A DNA stretch of 54,524 nucleotides. Source: an uncultured Acetatifactor sp. GTDB taxonomy: Bacteria > Bacillota > Clostridia > Lachnospirales > Lachnospiraceae. The notes beneath the pieces were generated by a model. It saw nothing but the letters and a program-made list of their open reading frames with translations, was not told the origin of the DNA and searched no databases. The position numbers and the translations under genes were made by a program. Below, piece by piece: positions 24,881 through 32,092 of the stretch. Within the stretch, counting starts at the first letter, position 1. Each line of letters opens with the position of its first letter. The DNA lies in the NCBI GenBank assembly GCA_947625675.1, contig CANQPH010000017.1, forward strand, positions 1-54,524, written 5' to 3'.

Positions 24881-24938
24881 CAAATAGGTTTAAAAAAAGC
24901 AGCGCCTTAGTTTACCAGACCGAGGGCGCTACTTTTTG
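24842..24938 (+). ncRNA. Putative antisense antitoxin RNA (type I system)
   Basis: About 97 bases from a consensus promoter to an intrinsic terminator (stem AGCGCC 24901-24906 with GGCGCT 24925-24930, then ACTTTTT). It has an internal hairpin GCTAG/CTAGC (about 24858-24875). It is transcribed towards the 28-residue toxin gene; the two transcripts should overlap over roughly 48 bases including the toxin stop codon. Its 5' nine bases (TGACAAGAG) also recur at 24952-24960, so they can pair with the toxin coding region. The arrangement resembles par/Fst and TxpA/RatA loci. Confidence 0.65.
24891..24937. terminator. Bidirectional terminator shared by toxin mRNA and antisense RNA
   Basis: AGCGCC/GGCGCT stem (24901-24906 with 24925-24930). 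Plus strand: followed by ACTTTTT. Minus strand: followed by GCTTTTTTT. The toxin stop codon overlaps the stem base. Confidence 0.8.
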
Positions 24939-25015
24939 CGGAAAATGTAAATGACAAGAGTTATTACCCCGCAAAGCATAATCACAAATGAAAAAAGGTC
25001 CTCATATGTAACCAT
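24929..25015 (-). CDS. Putative holin-like type I toxin peptide
   Basis: A 28-residue peptide starting MVTYEDLFSFVIML, continuing through one membrane span and ending IYIFRKK. Layout (short acidic N-terminus, single hydrophobic helix, basic tail) and the M-V/T-T-Y-E start match the putative holin-like toxin family (Hol_Tox) and more loosely TxpA/Fst peptides, which depolarise or disrupt the membrane when over-expressed. AAAGGGGG lies about ten bases before the ATG. The stop is at the base of a bidirectional terminator, and a convergent RNA with a perfect promoter opposes it. The toxin promoter itself is unclear: TTGACA at 25083-25088 (minus) has no good -10 behind it. Confidence 0.7.
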   Translation of the reverse strand: MVTYEDLFSFVIMLCGVITLVIYIFRKK

Positions 25016-25042
25016 GGCACCAGCCCCCTTTCTTTTGCAAGT

Positions 25043-25083
25043 CCGGCGGCTGCGCATCGCCCCTTCGGCCCCCTGTCAAGCTT
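25043..25083 (-). repeat. Right arm of imperfect inverted repeat (toxin leader)
   Basis: Minus strand reads AAGCTTGACA, GGGCCGAA, GATGC, AGCCGCCGG, the same ordered blocks as 24836-24880 on the plus strand. It lies in the presumed 5' leader of the toxin mRNA. Confidence 0.7.
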
Positions 25084-25123
25084 GTCAACGTTCGAGCCCC
25101 GGGATCATTTTAATACATTTTAT

Positions 25124-25381
25124 TTACCATTCCTTCGTGATTTCTTCCTGTTTGACGCCATATAAGTCCAGGAATTCCTGCATGTCCTTGTTATTGCGGA
25201 TCAGCATGATGTCTTCAAATTTTCCGGTCGTCAGATTCTTAAATCCGGCAACTTTTTCCCCGGTGCAAATGCTGGAACGAATGACGGGCTTTTGAATTTC
25301 TCGATTCCATCTGTCGGCATAAATTGCATTTCCGGGTTCATTATTTTGATTGAATTTCTGAAATAGTTTATCCAAAAACAT
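25124..25381 (-). CDS. Conserved small protein downstream of dtd, unknown function
   Basis: An 85-residue protein: MFLDKLFQKFNQNNEP, then NAIYADRWNREIQKPVIRSS, GEKVAGFKNLTTGKFEDIML and an acidic C-terminal helix. No motif of known function; no membrane segment or signal. It starts six bases after the dtd stop, so the two are translated from one message. I believe similar proteins follow dtd in other Lachnospiraceae, but this is recollection rather than a search. Confidence 0.7.
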   Translation of the reverse strand: MFLDKLFQKFNQNNEPGNAIYADRWNREIQKPVIRSSICTGEKVAGFKNLTTGKFEDIMLIRNNKDMQEFLDLYGVKQEEITKEW

Positions 25382-25387
25382 TGCGAA

Positions 25388-25834
25388 TCACATCCAATCC
25401 GAATCCAATATAATGGTGAAGGGACCATCGTTGACGAGTTCCACCTGCATGTCCGCCCCAAAACTTCCGTGTTCCACGCAGTCAATTTCTTTCCGGCATT
25501 GACTGATAATGTACTCATAAAGCCGTTCCGCCGCTTCAGGCGCACCTGCGTTTGTAAAAGAAGGTCTGTTTCCTTTTTTGCAATCCGCATATAGGGTGAA
25601 CTGAGATACGATCAGGAGCGCTCCGCCGACGGTTTTTAAATCCAAATTGGTTTTGCCGTTTTGGTCCTGAAAAATCCGAAGGCCGATGAGTTTGCGAATC
25701 ATTTTGTCCGCAATTTCCAGGGTATCAGAATCGCTGACCCCGACCAGCACCAGGAATCCCCTTCCTATGGCCCCGATCACTTCCTGATCCACCGTCACTC
25801 TGGCCCTGTTCACCCTTTGTACCACAAATCTCAT
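25388..25834 (-). CDS. dtd: D-aminoacyl-tRNA deacylase
   Basis: A 148-residue enzyme that hydrolyses D-amino acids from mischarged tRNA. Seen: [16 protein letters not shown] start, the active-site [17 protein letters not shown] block and the cross-subunit Gly-cisPro motif in VNDGPFTI. Full length. AAAGGATGG precedes ATG 25834. It lies 76 bases after the AI-2E family gene and is followed at six bases by the small protein at 25124. Confidence 0.95.
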   Translation of the reverse strand: MRFVVQRVNRARVTVDQEVIGAIGRGFLVLVGVSDSDTLEIADKMIRKLIGLRIFQDQNGKTNLDLKTVGGALLIVSQFTLYADCKKGNRPSFTNAGAPEAAERLYEYIISQCRKEIDCVEHGSFGADMQVELVNDGPFTIILDSDWM

Positions 25835-25910
25835 GGTTTATCCATCCTTTTTTTACGCCGAATTTCCCTTGCCGTCCACATGGATCAAAGAGGCGGACAC
25901 GGAATCTTCA

Positions 25911-27353
25911 TCAATGCTGAACTTCCCTGTCCACCTTGGACTCTTTATCGATGTCCTGTTTGTTATCAACGTCCGCATTATCTTCCGGCAGCTTCTTGTC
26001 CTTTGCAAATTTTGGAATGACCGCTTCCTCCATAGGCTGAACCGACTGCACACTGCTCCGGTATACGCCGATGTCGTCCATGCTCACAAACACCCTTTGA
26101 CCGTTGCAAAGTACACTGTCCCCAGGCTGCTTTTCCACGATGTCATTTTGGATATAATAAGTGGTCTCTTCCTTCATGTCTTTTTTGCGCAGCTTTCCAT
26201 TGACAAGGGCCCTCATAAAGGCGAAGAAAACTGCGAAAATTGGGACGCCGACGATCATTCCCAGCACTCCGAAGAGCCCGCCGAATACCGTAATGGCAAA
26301 AATCACCCAAAAACCGGAAATCCCCGTGGAATTTCCCAAGATCTTGGGGCCTATGATATTGCCGTCCACCTGTTGCAGGATCAGGATGAAAATAATGTAA
26401 TACACACAGTTTAACGGATGCAGAGGATCTACCACGAAAATCAGCACCGTGGTGGGAATTGCTCCCAGGAATGGCCCGAAGAACGGAATCACGTTGGTGA
26501 TGCCGATGATCAGGCTGACCAGGGCGGCGTAAGGAGTGTTCAAAATGGTCGTTCCGATAAAGCAAATCAGCCCGATGAGGATGGAGTCCAGTATCTTGCC
26601 GCCTACAAATCCGATAAAGGTTTTATGGATAAAACGGAAATTGTTGATCAGTATATTGGCATTTTCCTGGGAAAATATGGCATAGGCGACTTTTTTCGCC
26701 TGTCCGGCGAAAGTTTCCTTACTGGCCAATACATAAATGGAAATAATGAATCCCAGTATGAAATCCCAGACCGCCCCGAACACGCCCAGAATGCTTAAGG
26801 AAACCGTCTTGATCAATTCGCTGGACCAGGTGAAAATCGTGGAATTGATCCAGCTCTCGAGTTCGGTGGAATATCGGTTCACGTTGCGCACCACGTAATC
26901 CCGTATTTCCGCATTGTCCGCCAGAAGATTATTCAGCCAGATCGTAATATTGTTCAAATAAATGTCAAAATTGTCCACGATGCTTTGAATGCTGGGGACA
27001 ATCTGGGACAACAGCATGGCGAACAAGCTGTAGATCAACAGGAAAAACAACAAGCCGGTCAAGAATATCCCTGCGCCCCGAATGCTTTTTTTCCGCAACG
27101 GGGAATCTTTTACCCTGCAAAAGTTACACAAGGGAGTCAGCACCTTTTTTTCCAGGAAATTAAGAACCGGTGTCAATAGATACCCCATTCCCAAGCCAAA
27201 CAGCACCGGCATCAGGATATCGCTGATGATTCCTAAATTGGCCCGTAGGTTCGAACTGTGGAATACCAGATAATAGAAACAAATAATTGCGGCGGCCGTG
27301 AGGAAAACGGTGACCCCCAATTTCACATACTTATTGTTCCATTTGCCTTTCAT
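25911..27353 (-). CDS. AI-2E family (PerM-like) transporter
   Basis: A 480-residue membrane protein of the AI-2E/PerM family, with an eight-span arrangement: two spans near the N-terminus (LGVTVFLTAAAIICFYYLVF; ISDILMPVLFGLGMGYLLTP), a large external loop with amphipathic helices (residues about 120-200), then clustered spans and the typical PFFGPFLGAIP and VDGNIIGPKILG motifs. A charged cytoplasmic tail of about 70 residues follows. Substrates of most members are unknown; some are Na+/H+ antiporters. The ATG at 27353 is preferred; a TTG nine bases upstream is possible. Confidence 0.88.
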   Translation of the reverse strand: MKGKWNNKYVKLGVTVFLTAAAIICFYYLVFHSSNLRANLGIISDILMPVLFGLGMGYLLTPVLNFLEKKVLTPLCNFCRVKDSPLRKKSIRGAGIFLTGLLFFLLIYSLFAMLLSQIVPSIQSIVDNFDIYLNNITIWLNNLLADNAEIRDYVVRNVNRYSTELESWINSTIFTWSSELIKTVSLSILGVFGAVWDFILGFIISIYVLASKETFAGQAKKVAYAIFSQENANILINNFRFIHKTFIGFVGGKILDSILIGLICFIGTTILNTPYAALVSLIIGITNVIPFFGPFLGAIPTTVLIFVVDPLHPLNCVYYIIFILILQQVDGNIIGPKILGNSTGISGFWVIFAITVFGGLFGVLGMIVGVPIFAVFFAFMRALVNGKLRKKDMKEETTYYIQNDIVEKQPGDSVLCNGQRVFVSMDDIGVYRSSVQSVQPMEEAVIPKFAKDKKLPEDNADVDNKQDIDKESKVDREVQH

Positions 27354-27496
27354 AAGTCCCAAACCCTCTCTTATCGCTGCTGCTCTCTTATTGCCGATAA
27401 CTGCTCTTCTACTTCTATCATACTCCTTTTGCCGAAATATACAAGTAAAGGTTATCTAAAGTTTTTATTATTTTCCATCGTTTCTTCAACTTTTCC

Positions 27497-27525
27497 TTGT
27501 CTATGCCGTGAAAAAGGATTAAAAT
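27497..27525 (+). promoter_or_regulatory. Candidate sigma-A promoter of the ttcA-like gene
   Basis: TTGTCT (27497-27502), 17-base spacer, TAAAAT (27520-27525), 55 bases before ATG 27581. Confidence 0.5.
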
Positions 27526-27580
27526 AAGGACATGTCAAGTTTTGCAGAAAATACCGATAATCGGCACAGAGGAGCGTTCC

Positions 27581-28315
27581 ATGAAACTTCAACAGGTTTT
27601 GAGCGTCGTGCGAAAGGCGATCGATGACTATCATATGATTGAGGAAGGCGATAAAATCGCCATCGGCATCTCCGGAGGAAAAGACAGTCTAACCCTGCTG
27701 TACGCTATGAGCAATTTAAGGCGCTTTTACCCGAAACATTTTGAATTGTGCGCCATTACCGTGGATCTGGGATTTCAAAACCTGAACCTGGACCGTATCA
27801 AAGAACTCTGCGAGAGCCTTCAGGTCGAATATCATATTATTTCCACCGATATCGCCCAGGTGGTATTTGAAGAACGAAAAGAAAGCAATCCCTGTGCCCT
27901 TTGCGCCAAAATGCGAAAAGGCGCCTTGAATAACTTTATCAAAGAACGAGGCTGCAACAAGGTCGCTTACGCTCATCATATGGACGATGTGGTGGAAACC
28001 ATGCTCCTGTCCCTGATCTATGAGGGACGCTTCCACACCTTCAGCCCGGTGACCTATCTCGACAGGACCGACCTAACGGTGATTCGTCCGTTAATGTATA
28101 TGAACGAAGCGGACGTGATCGGGTTTGTGAACAAATATCAGGTCCCCGTGGTAAAAAGTCCCTGTCCTGCGGACGGCAACACCAAACGGGAATACGTGAA
28201 AAACCTCCTGCGGGAGCTCAATCTGGAAAATCCCGGGGTGAAACGCAGGATGTTTACGGCAATTCAAAACGGCGGCATGAAAGGTTGGTCAGAATATTAT
28301 GGCACCCAAAAATAA
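27581..28315 (+). CDS. TtcA-like tRNA 2-thiolation protein
   Basis: A 244-residue ATP-pyrophosphatase of the TtcA/TtuA family, which adenylates a tRNA base and transfers sulfur to it (2-thiocytidine 32 for TtcA). Seen: PP-loop ISGGKDSLTLLYAM, the CX2C pair in NPCALCAKMRKGAL that with a third cysteine (KSPCPADG) holds a 4Fe-4S cluster, and AYAHHMDDVVETMLLSL. ATG 27581 follows GAGGAGCG. The end overlaps the recombinase gene by 17 bases, so these two are translationally coupled. Confidence 0.88.
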   Translation: MKLQQVLSVVRKAIDDYHMIEEGDKIAIGISGGKDSLTLLYAMSNLRRFYPKHFELCAITVDLGFQNLNLDRIKELCESLQVEYHIISTDIAQVVFEERKESNPCALCAKMRKGALNNFIKERGCNKVAYAHHMDDVVETMLLSLIYEGRFHTFSPVTYLDRTDLTVIRPLMYMNEADVIGFVNKYQVPVVKSPCPADGNTKREYVKNLLRELNLENPGVKRRMFTAIQNGGMKGWSEYYGTQK

Positions 28316-29360
28316 AACCGAAAATTATCATGACGAACAAAGCAAACAAAATATCCTGAAGCTTCGGGCGGTGATGGACACCCTTCCCGACTTCTGCAAG
28401 CTCTTCTTCCGGGGCATTGAGGAATACACTTCTCCCAGGACCCGGCTGGCCTACGCCTATGACATCCGTCTGTTCTTTGAATTCCTCCATGAAAAGAACA
28501 GTGTCTGCGCCAAAATGGAGATCAAGGACTACCCTCTCACCATTTTGGATCAGCTGACGAGAATGGATATCGAAGAATACCTGGAATATATGAGCTTATA
28601 TCAAAAAGATGGCAGGGATATCACCAACGATGAGCGGGGAAAGTCCAGGAAGCTGGCGGCTCTCCGCAGCTTCTATAATTATTATTTTGAAAATGAGCTG
28701 ATTGAAAAGAATCCCGCAGCTCTTGTTCCGCTCCCCAAAAAACATGACAAGGAAATCATCCGGCTGGAGCCAAATGAGGTGGCTATCCTATTGGATCAGG
28801 TGGAGGACGGGGAGAAGCTCACGAAAAAAGAATTGGAATACCACAAAAAAACGAAGGTCCGGGACGTGGCGCTCATCACTCTCCTGCTGGGAACCGGCAT
28901 CCGTGTCTCAGAATGCGTGGGGCTGGATATCCAGGACGTGAACTTCGATGTGAATGGGATCAAGATCCGCAGAAAAGGCGGATATGAGGCGGTGATCTAC
29001 TTCGGGGAAGAGGTGGAAACCGCCCTGTTGGACTACCTGGAGGAACGGAAACACATTATTCCCATGGAGGGCCATGAAAATGCGCTCTTCCTCTCCCTGC
29101 AGAATCGGCGCATGGCAGTCCGCTCCGTGGAAAACCTGGTGAAGAAATACGCTTCACGGGTCACAACGCTGAAGAAAATCACCCCCCATAAACTGAGAAG
29201 CACTTATGGCACCTCCCTGTACCAGGAAACCGGGGATATCTATTTGGTTGCGGACGTCCTGGGACACAAGGATGTGAATACCACCAGGAAGCATTATGCC
29301 GCCCAGGCGGACGAACGCCGCAGACAGGCCGCCGGGAAGGTGCGCCTGCGGGAAAAATAA
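28299..29360 (+). CDS. Tyrosine recombinase, XerS/XerC-like
   Basis: A 353-residue site-specific recombinase. An N-terminal SAM-like core-binding domain (TSPRTRLAYAYDIRLFFEFL) is followed by the catalytic domain with the full set: Arg in LLGTGIRVSECVGLD (near residue 200), His-x-x-Arg in TPHKLRSTYGTSLY, His in VLGHKDVNTTRKH and the nucleophile Tyr directly after (near residue 332). Length matches single-protein Xer systems (XerS) better than XerC/D. The chromosomal context (after ttcA, before the SOS genes, no mobile-element borders) favours a housekeeping role such as dimer resolution. No dif-like site was identified. Confidence 0.85.
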   Translation: MAPKNKTENYHDEQSKQNILKLRAVMDTLPDFCKLFFRGIEEYTSPRTRLAYAYDIRLFFEFLHEKNSVCAKMEIKDYPLTILDQLTRMDIEEYLEYMSLYQKDGRDITNDERGKSRKLAALRSFYNYYFENELIEKNPAALVPLPKKHDKEIIRLEPNEVAILLDQVEDGEKLTKKELEYHKKTKVRDVALITLLLGTGIRVSECVGLDIQDVNFDVNGIKIRRKGGYEAVIYFGEEVETALLDYLEERKHIIPMEGHENALFLSLQNRRMAVRSVENLVKKYASRVTTLKKITPHKLRSTYGTSLYQETGDIYLVADVLGHKDVNTTRKHYAAQADERRRQAAGKVRLREK

Positions 29361-29372
29361 AAGGTTCCTTCT

Positions 29373-29735
29373 CTACCTCTTATATTCCGTGGAATAATAG
29401 GGGATGATCAAATACTGCCCCGCAATCAATTCATCCTCATCTGAAAGGTGATTGATATTGACCACTTCATCCACATAGTCTCTGGCGCTGTCATAATGAG
29501 CATCCCTGTACTCTTTCGCAATGGACCAAAGGGACTCTCCCTGAGCAACCTGAATGCTGGTATAATATTTATAGGACACATCTTCAATTTCGGACTGGGC
29601 GTTGGATATCATGTGACAGGAAATCCCAACCAGCACGATGACAATCGCCGCCAGAATCGTCCGCTGTATATTGGCCCGAATCTGCCGTTTCCTTCTGCTC
29701 TTCCACTTTTGGCTGCGTATTTCCCTCTCCGTCAT
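29373..29735 (-). CDS. YneA-like SOS cell-division suppressor with LysM domain
   Basis: A 120-residue membrane-anchored protein: basic N-terminus, one span (ILAAIVIVLVGISCHMI), then an extracellular LysM domain (SIQVAQGESLWSIAKEYRD to GQYLIIP). It is divergent from lexA and its perfect promoter has a LexA box inside the spacer. The same layout in Bacillus and Listeria belongs to yneA, whose product delays division during DNA damage. The function here is inferred from architecture plus SOS control. AGAGGGA precedes the ATG. Confidence 0.85.
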   Translation of the reverse strand: MTEREIRSQKWKSRRKRQIRANIQRTILAAIVIVLVGISCHMISNAQSEIEDVSYKYYTSIQVAQGESLWSIAKEYRDAHYDSARDYVDEVVNINHLSDEDELIAGQYLIIPYYSTEYKR

Positions 29736-29781
29736 TTTCCATCCCTCTTTCTCTTATTCCCAGATACAGAAAATATGTTTG

Positions 29782-29823
29782 CGAACGTTTGTTCTATATT
29801 GCATTATACCGAACAAACATTCG
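29782..29823. promoter_or_regulatory. Two LexA (SOS) boxes
   Basis: CGAACGTTTGTTCT (29782-29795) and CGAACAAACATTCG (29810-29823) match the Gram-positive LexA consensus CGAACrnryGTTCG at 12 or more of 14 positions. Weaker half-matches lie at about 29850-29863 and 29864-29878, beside the lexA promoter. Confidence 0.8.
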
Positions 29824-29831
29824 ATTGTCAA
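29803..29831 (-). promoter_or_regulatory. Promoter of the yneA-like gene
   Basis: Minus strand: perfect TTGACA (29831-29826), 17-base spacer containing a LexA box, perfect TATAAT (29808-29803). Repressor binding would cover the whole spacer. Confidence 0.85.
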
Positions 29832-29874
29832 TAGCTTTTTCCAAAAAAATCGAACATATTTTTGGAATATATGT

Positions 29875-29903
29875 TTGCTTTTCGGGAAAAAATATGATAC
29901 AAT
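29875..29903 (+). promoter_or_regulatory. Promoter of lexA
   Basis: TTGCTT (29875-29880), 17 bases, TACAAT (29898-29903). A degenerate LexA box overlaps the -35 region, which fits autoregulation. Confidence 0.65.
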
Positions 29904-29961
29904 GAAAAAGGTATTATATTTGGTATCGATTTTATAGAAATTATTGAGCGGAGGAAATGGA

Positions 29962-30579
29962 ATGGGTTACGGGAAGATCACTGCCAAGCAGAGGGAAATA
30001 CTGGAATATATCAAGAATGAGATTTTGAAAAAGGGGTATCCGCCCACGGTTCGGGAAATCTGTGAGACGGTGCATCTCAAGTCCACGTCTTCCGTCCACT
30101 CCCATTTGGAATCCCTGGAAAAAAACGGATACATCCGGCGGGATCCCACCAAGCCCAGGGCCATAGAGATCTGTGACGACAGCTTTCAGATGGTCCGCAC
30201 CGAGATGGTCAGCATTCCCATCGTGGGCAACGTGGCCGCCGGTCAGCCCATCCTGGCGGAGGAGAACATTGAGGAATATTTCCCTGTGCCCGCCGACGTG
30301 GTGCCCAAGGGGGAATCCTTCATTTTGAACGTGCGGGGAGATTCCATGATCAACGCCGGTATCCTGAACGGGGACCGCTTGTTCGTGAATATGTGCAGCA
30401 CCGCCCAGAACGGCGATATCGTGGTGGCCCTGGTCGATGATTCCGCCACGGTAAAGCGTTTTTACAAAGAAAATGGCCACATTCGCCTTCAGCCGGAGAA
30501 CGATACCATGGAGCCCATCATCGTTGATGATTGCCAGATTATGGGAAAAGTGTTCGGCATTTTCCGCACTTACCGCTAG
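29962..30579 (+). CDS. lexA: SOS repressor LexA
   Basis: A 205-residue repressor-protease. N-terminal winged helix ([36 protein letters not shown]), the self-cleavage site Ala-Gly in [13 protein letters not shown] (near residue 92), the catalytic Ser in [15 protein letters not shown] (near 128) and Lys in [14 protein letters not shown] (near 165). RecA-stimulated autocleavage would derepress the SOS genes, here at least the divergent yneA-like gene and lexA itself. ATG 29962 has GGAGGA upstream; the in-frame TTG at 29944 is less likely. A GC-rich hairpin follows the gene. Confidence 0.96.
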   Translation: MGYGKITAKQREILEYIKNEILKKGYPPTVREICETVHLKSTSSVHSHLESLEKNGYIRRDPTKPRAIEICDDSFQMVRTEMVSIPIVGNVAAGQPILAEENIEEYFPVPADVVPKGESFILNVRGDSMINAGILNGDRLFVNMCSTAQNGDIVVALVDDSATVKRFYKENGHIRLQPENDTMEPIIVDDCQIMGKVFGIFRTYR

Positions 30580-30595
30580 ACATAATGAACACAGT

Positions 30596-30632
30596 CACGG
30601 CCGCTGCTGCGCCGCAGGCTTCGGCGGCCGTG
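30596..30632 (+). other. GC-rich hairpin after lexA
   Basis: CACGGCCGC (30596-30604) pairs with GCGGCCGTG (30624-30632), with a second small stem CTGCG/CGCAG in the loop. No U-run follows, so it is a poor intrinsic terminator. The remaining 145 bases up to the next gene hold nothing else I can identify. Confidence 0.55.
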
Positions 30633-30777
30633 ATGGTTGCAGCGTGGTTATGATCATAGCCTTGCCGCACCGCCCTGACAGTAATTTCCTTGTCTCCCGC
30701 CACATATTTTAGGGGACTTTCGGAGATTCTAACCTCCAAGACCACCGTTAAGCGTGGCAGAATGGAGGCAGACAAGC

Positions 30778-30987
30778 ATGGGAAACAAGTATCTTGACGG
30801 TACCGCCTTGACCATTGCCATAATAGGTGCAATCAACTGGGGGCTGATCGGTTTCTTCCGTTTTGACCTGGTGGCATTTATTTTCGGCGAAATGTCATGG
30901 CTTTCCAGAATCATTTATGGACTCGTTGGTCTTTGCGGTCTATATTTGATTTCATTTTATATGCATCTCGGAAACCGGGACGATTGA
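30778..30987 (+). CDS. DUF378 family small membrane protein
   Basis: A 69-residue protein with two membrane spans. LDGTALTIAIIGAINWGLIG is the hallmark of DUF378 (YuzA-like), followed by FDLVAFIFG and a second span (IIYGLVGLCGLYLISFY). Function unknown in all members known to me. ATG 30778 follows GGAGG; an in-frame GTG at 30754 is less likely. It ends before a bidirectional terminator shared with rsfS. Confidence 0.88.
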   Translation: MGNKYLDGTALTIAIIGAINWGLIGFFRFDLVAFIFGEMSWLSRIIYGLVGLCGLYLISFYMHLGNRDD

Positions 30988-30991
30988 TAGG

Positions 30992-31037
30992 AAAAGAGGA
31001 ATGCGTCTCTCATTTGAGCGATACATTCCTCTTTTTT
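30992..31037. terminator. Bidirectional intrinsic terminator
   Basis: AGAGGAATG (30995-31003) pairs with CATTCCTCT (31024-31032); TTTTT follows on the plus strand and TTTT on the minus strand. It separates the DUF378 gene from convergent rsfS. Confidence 0.85.
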
Positions 31038-31043
31038 CATGGA

Positions 31044-31400
31044 TCAGTCTTCCAGCGAAGCGGGATCGATCTGTTTTCCATCGGCCCAGATCCGCTCCAG
31101 GTCATAGAGCAGACGGTTCTCCCGGTCGAAAACGTGCACGATCACGTCCTTGAAATCCAAAAGGATCCAGTTGGCCGTGTCATAGCCTTCCACCTGTTTG
31201 ACGGGATAACCGGCCTTCCCCAGCTTTTCCTCCACGTTGTCGCTCAAGGCCTGGATCTGATTGCGGTTGGAACCTCCGGCAATGATGAAATAATCCGCTA
31301 TCACGGACACCTCGCTGATGTCGATGACCCTGATTTCCTCCGCCTTCTTTTCCTCCAAAGCTGCGATGGCCAGCTTGGCCATTTGCTCCGACTGCGTCAT
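31044..31400 (-). CDS. rsfS: Ribosomal silencing factor RsfS
   Basis: A 118-residue RsfS/YbeB/Iojap protein, which binds L14 on the 50S subunit and blocks subunit joining in starved cells. Seen: AIAALEEKKAEEIRVIDISE, ADYFIIAGGSNRNQIQALSD, VEGYDTANWILLDFKDVIVH and VFDRENRLLYDLERIW. Complete. It follows yqeK by 11 bases and is the last gene of the obgE-yhbY-nadD-yqeK-rsfS run, before a bidirectional terminator. Confidence 0.95.
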   Translation of the reverse strand: MTQSEQMAKLAIAALEEKKAEEIRVIDISEVSVIADYFIIAGGSNRNQIQALSDNVEEKLGKAGYPVKQVEGYDTANWILLDFKDVIVHVFDRENRLLYDLERIWADGKQIDPASLED

Positions 31401-31411
31401 GGCAGCACCTC

Positions 31412-32011
31412 CTATGCGTTATTCTTTGCTTTCTTTTTGGCTTCCGCCGCATAAAAATCATAAGTTCTCTGGGTCATGGGATCGATGTCCCCGCCCGTGC
31501 TTTTCAGATATTCCAAAATGTCCCCCAGGATTTTGAGCAGCGCCTCGTCCAGATCCAGGAAGGCCAGTTTCCGAACCTCCTGCAGGTTGGGGGCCTGCTT
31601 GCGGTTGGGCTCGATATAATCCGCCACAAAAATGATCTTCTCCAGGAGGGACATCTCCGGCCTGCCGGTGGTATGGTTCAGAATCGCGTTGATCACGTCA
31701 AAATCCCGGACGTGGTATTCGTCCATGGCTAAGAAGCTTCCCACCTTGGCATGGAGTAAAAAAGGATTCCTGCGCTCGATCTCGTTGACGCTGATATTGT
31801 GCTTTTTACAGATCGCCAACCTTTTTTCATCGGAAAGGCATTTCGCACAGTCATGGAGAAGACCGGCCAGCTCCGCATTTTTGATGGAAGCGTCATACCG
31901 CATGGCCAGGGCTGCCGCCGTGTAGGCGACGCCCAGAGTATGCTCGAACCGCTTGGGATCCTGAGATTTTTCCATGGCCTTCCTGATCTTCTTAATATCC
32001 GCAGTCTTCAT
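31412..32011 (-). CDS. yqeK: YqeK, symmetrical Ap4A hydrolase (HD domain)
   Basis: A 199-residue HD-domain phosphohydrolase. Seen: KRFEHTLGVAYTAAALAMRY (first His), GLLHDCAKCLSDE (the HD pair), LLHAKVGSFLA and a later Asp in IFVADYIEPNRK, together the iron/metal ligands of YqeK. It cleaves Ap4A symmetrically to ADP in B. subtilis. The ATG at 32011 is chosen because GGGA lies beside it and the family starts near there; the frame is open to 32053. Operon position between nadD and rsfS is the normal clostridial one. Confidence 0.93.
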   Translation of the reverse strand: MKTADIKKIRKAMEKSQDPKRFEHTLGVAYTAAALAMRYDASIKNAELAGLLHDCAKCLSDEKRLAICKKHNISVNEIERRNPFLLHAKVGSFLAMDEYHVRDFDVINAILNHTTGRPEMSLLEKIIFVADYIEPNRKQAPNLQEVRKLAFLDLDEALLKILGDILEYLKSTGGDIDPMTQRTYDFYAAEAKKKAKNNA

Positions 32012-32092
32012 TTCCCTTTTTCCTGCTCCCTTGCCGCTTTTTTGTCCGCACATCTGCAGAACTACCGCTAAAATTCTATTCCCGCAATAACG

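Noticed and set aside
24836..25083. Inverted repeat around the toxin as ends of an insertion sequence
   Set aside because: No transposase, no target duplication at the borders, and both arms coincide with transcript 5' ends.
30539..30832. Minus-strand open frame between lexA and the DUF378 gene
   Set aside because: No start codon with a ribosome binding site, and it runs into lexA; composition is explained by the GC-rich hairpin.
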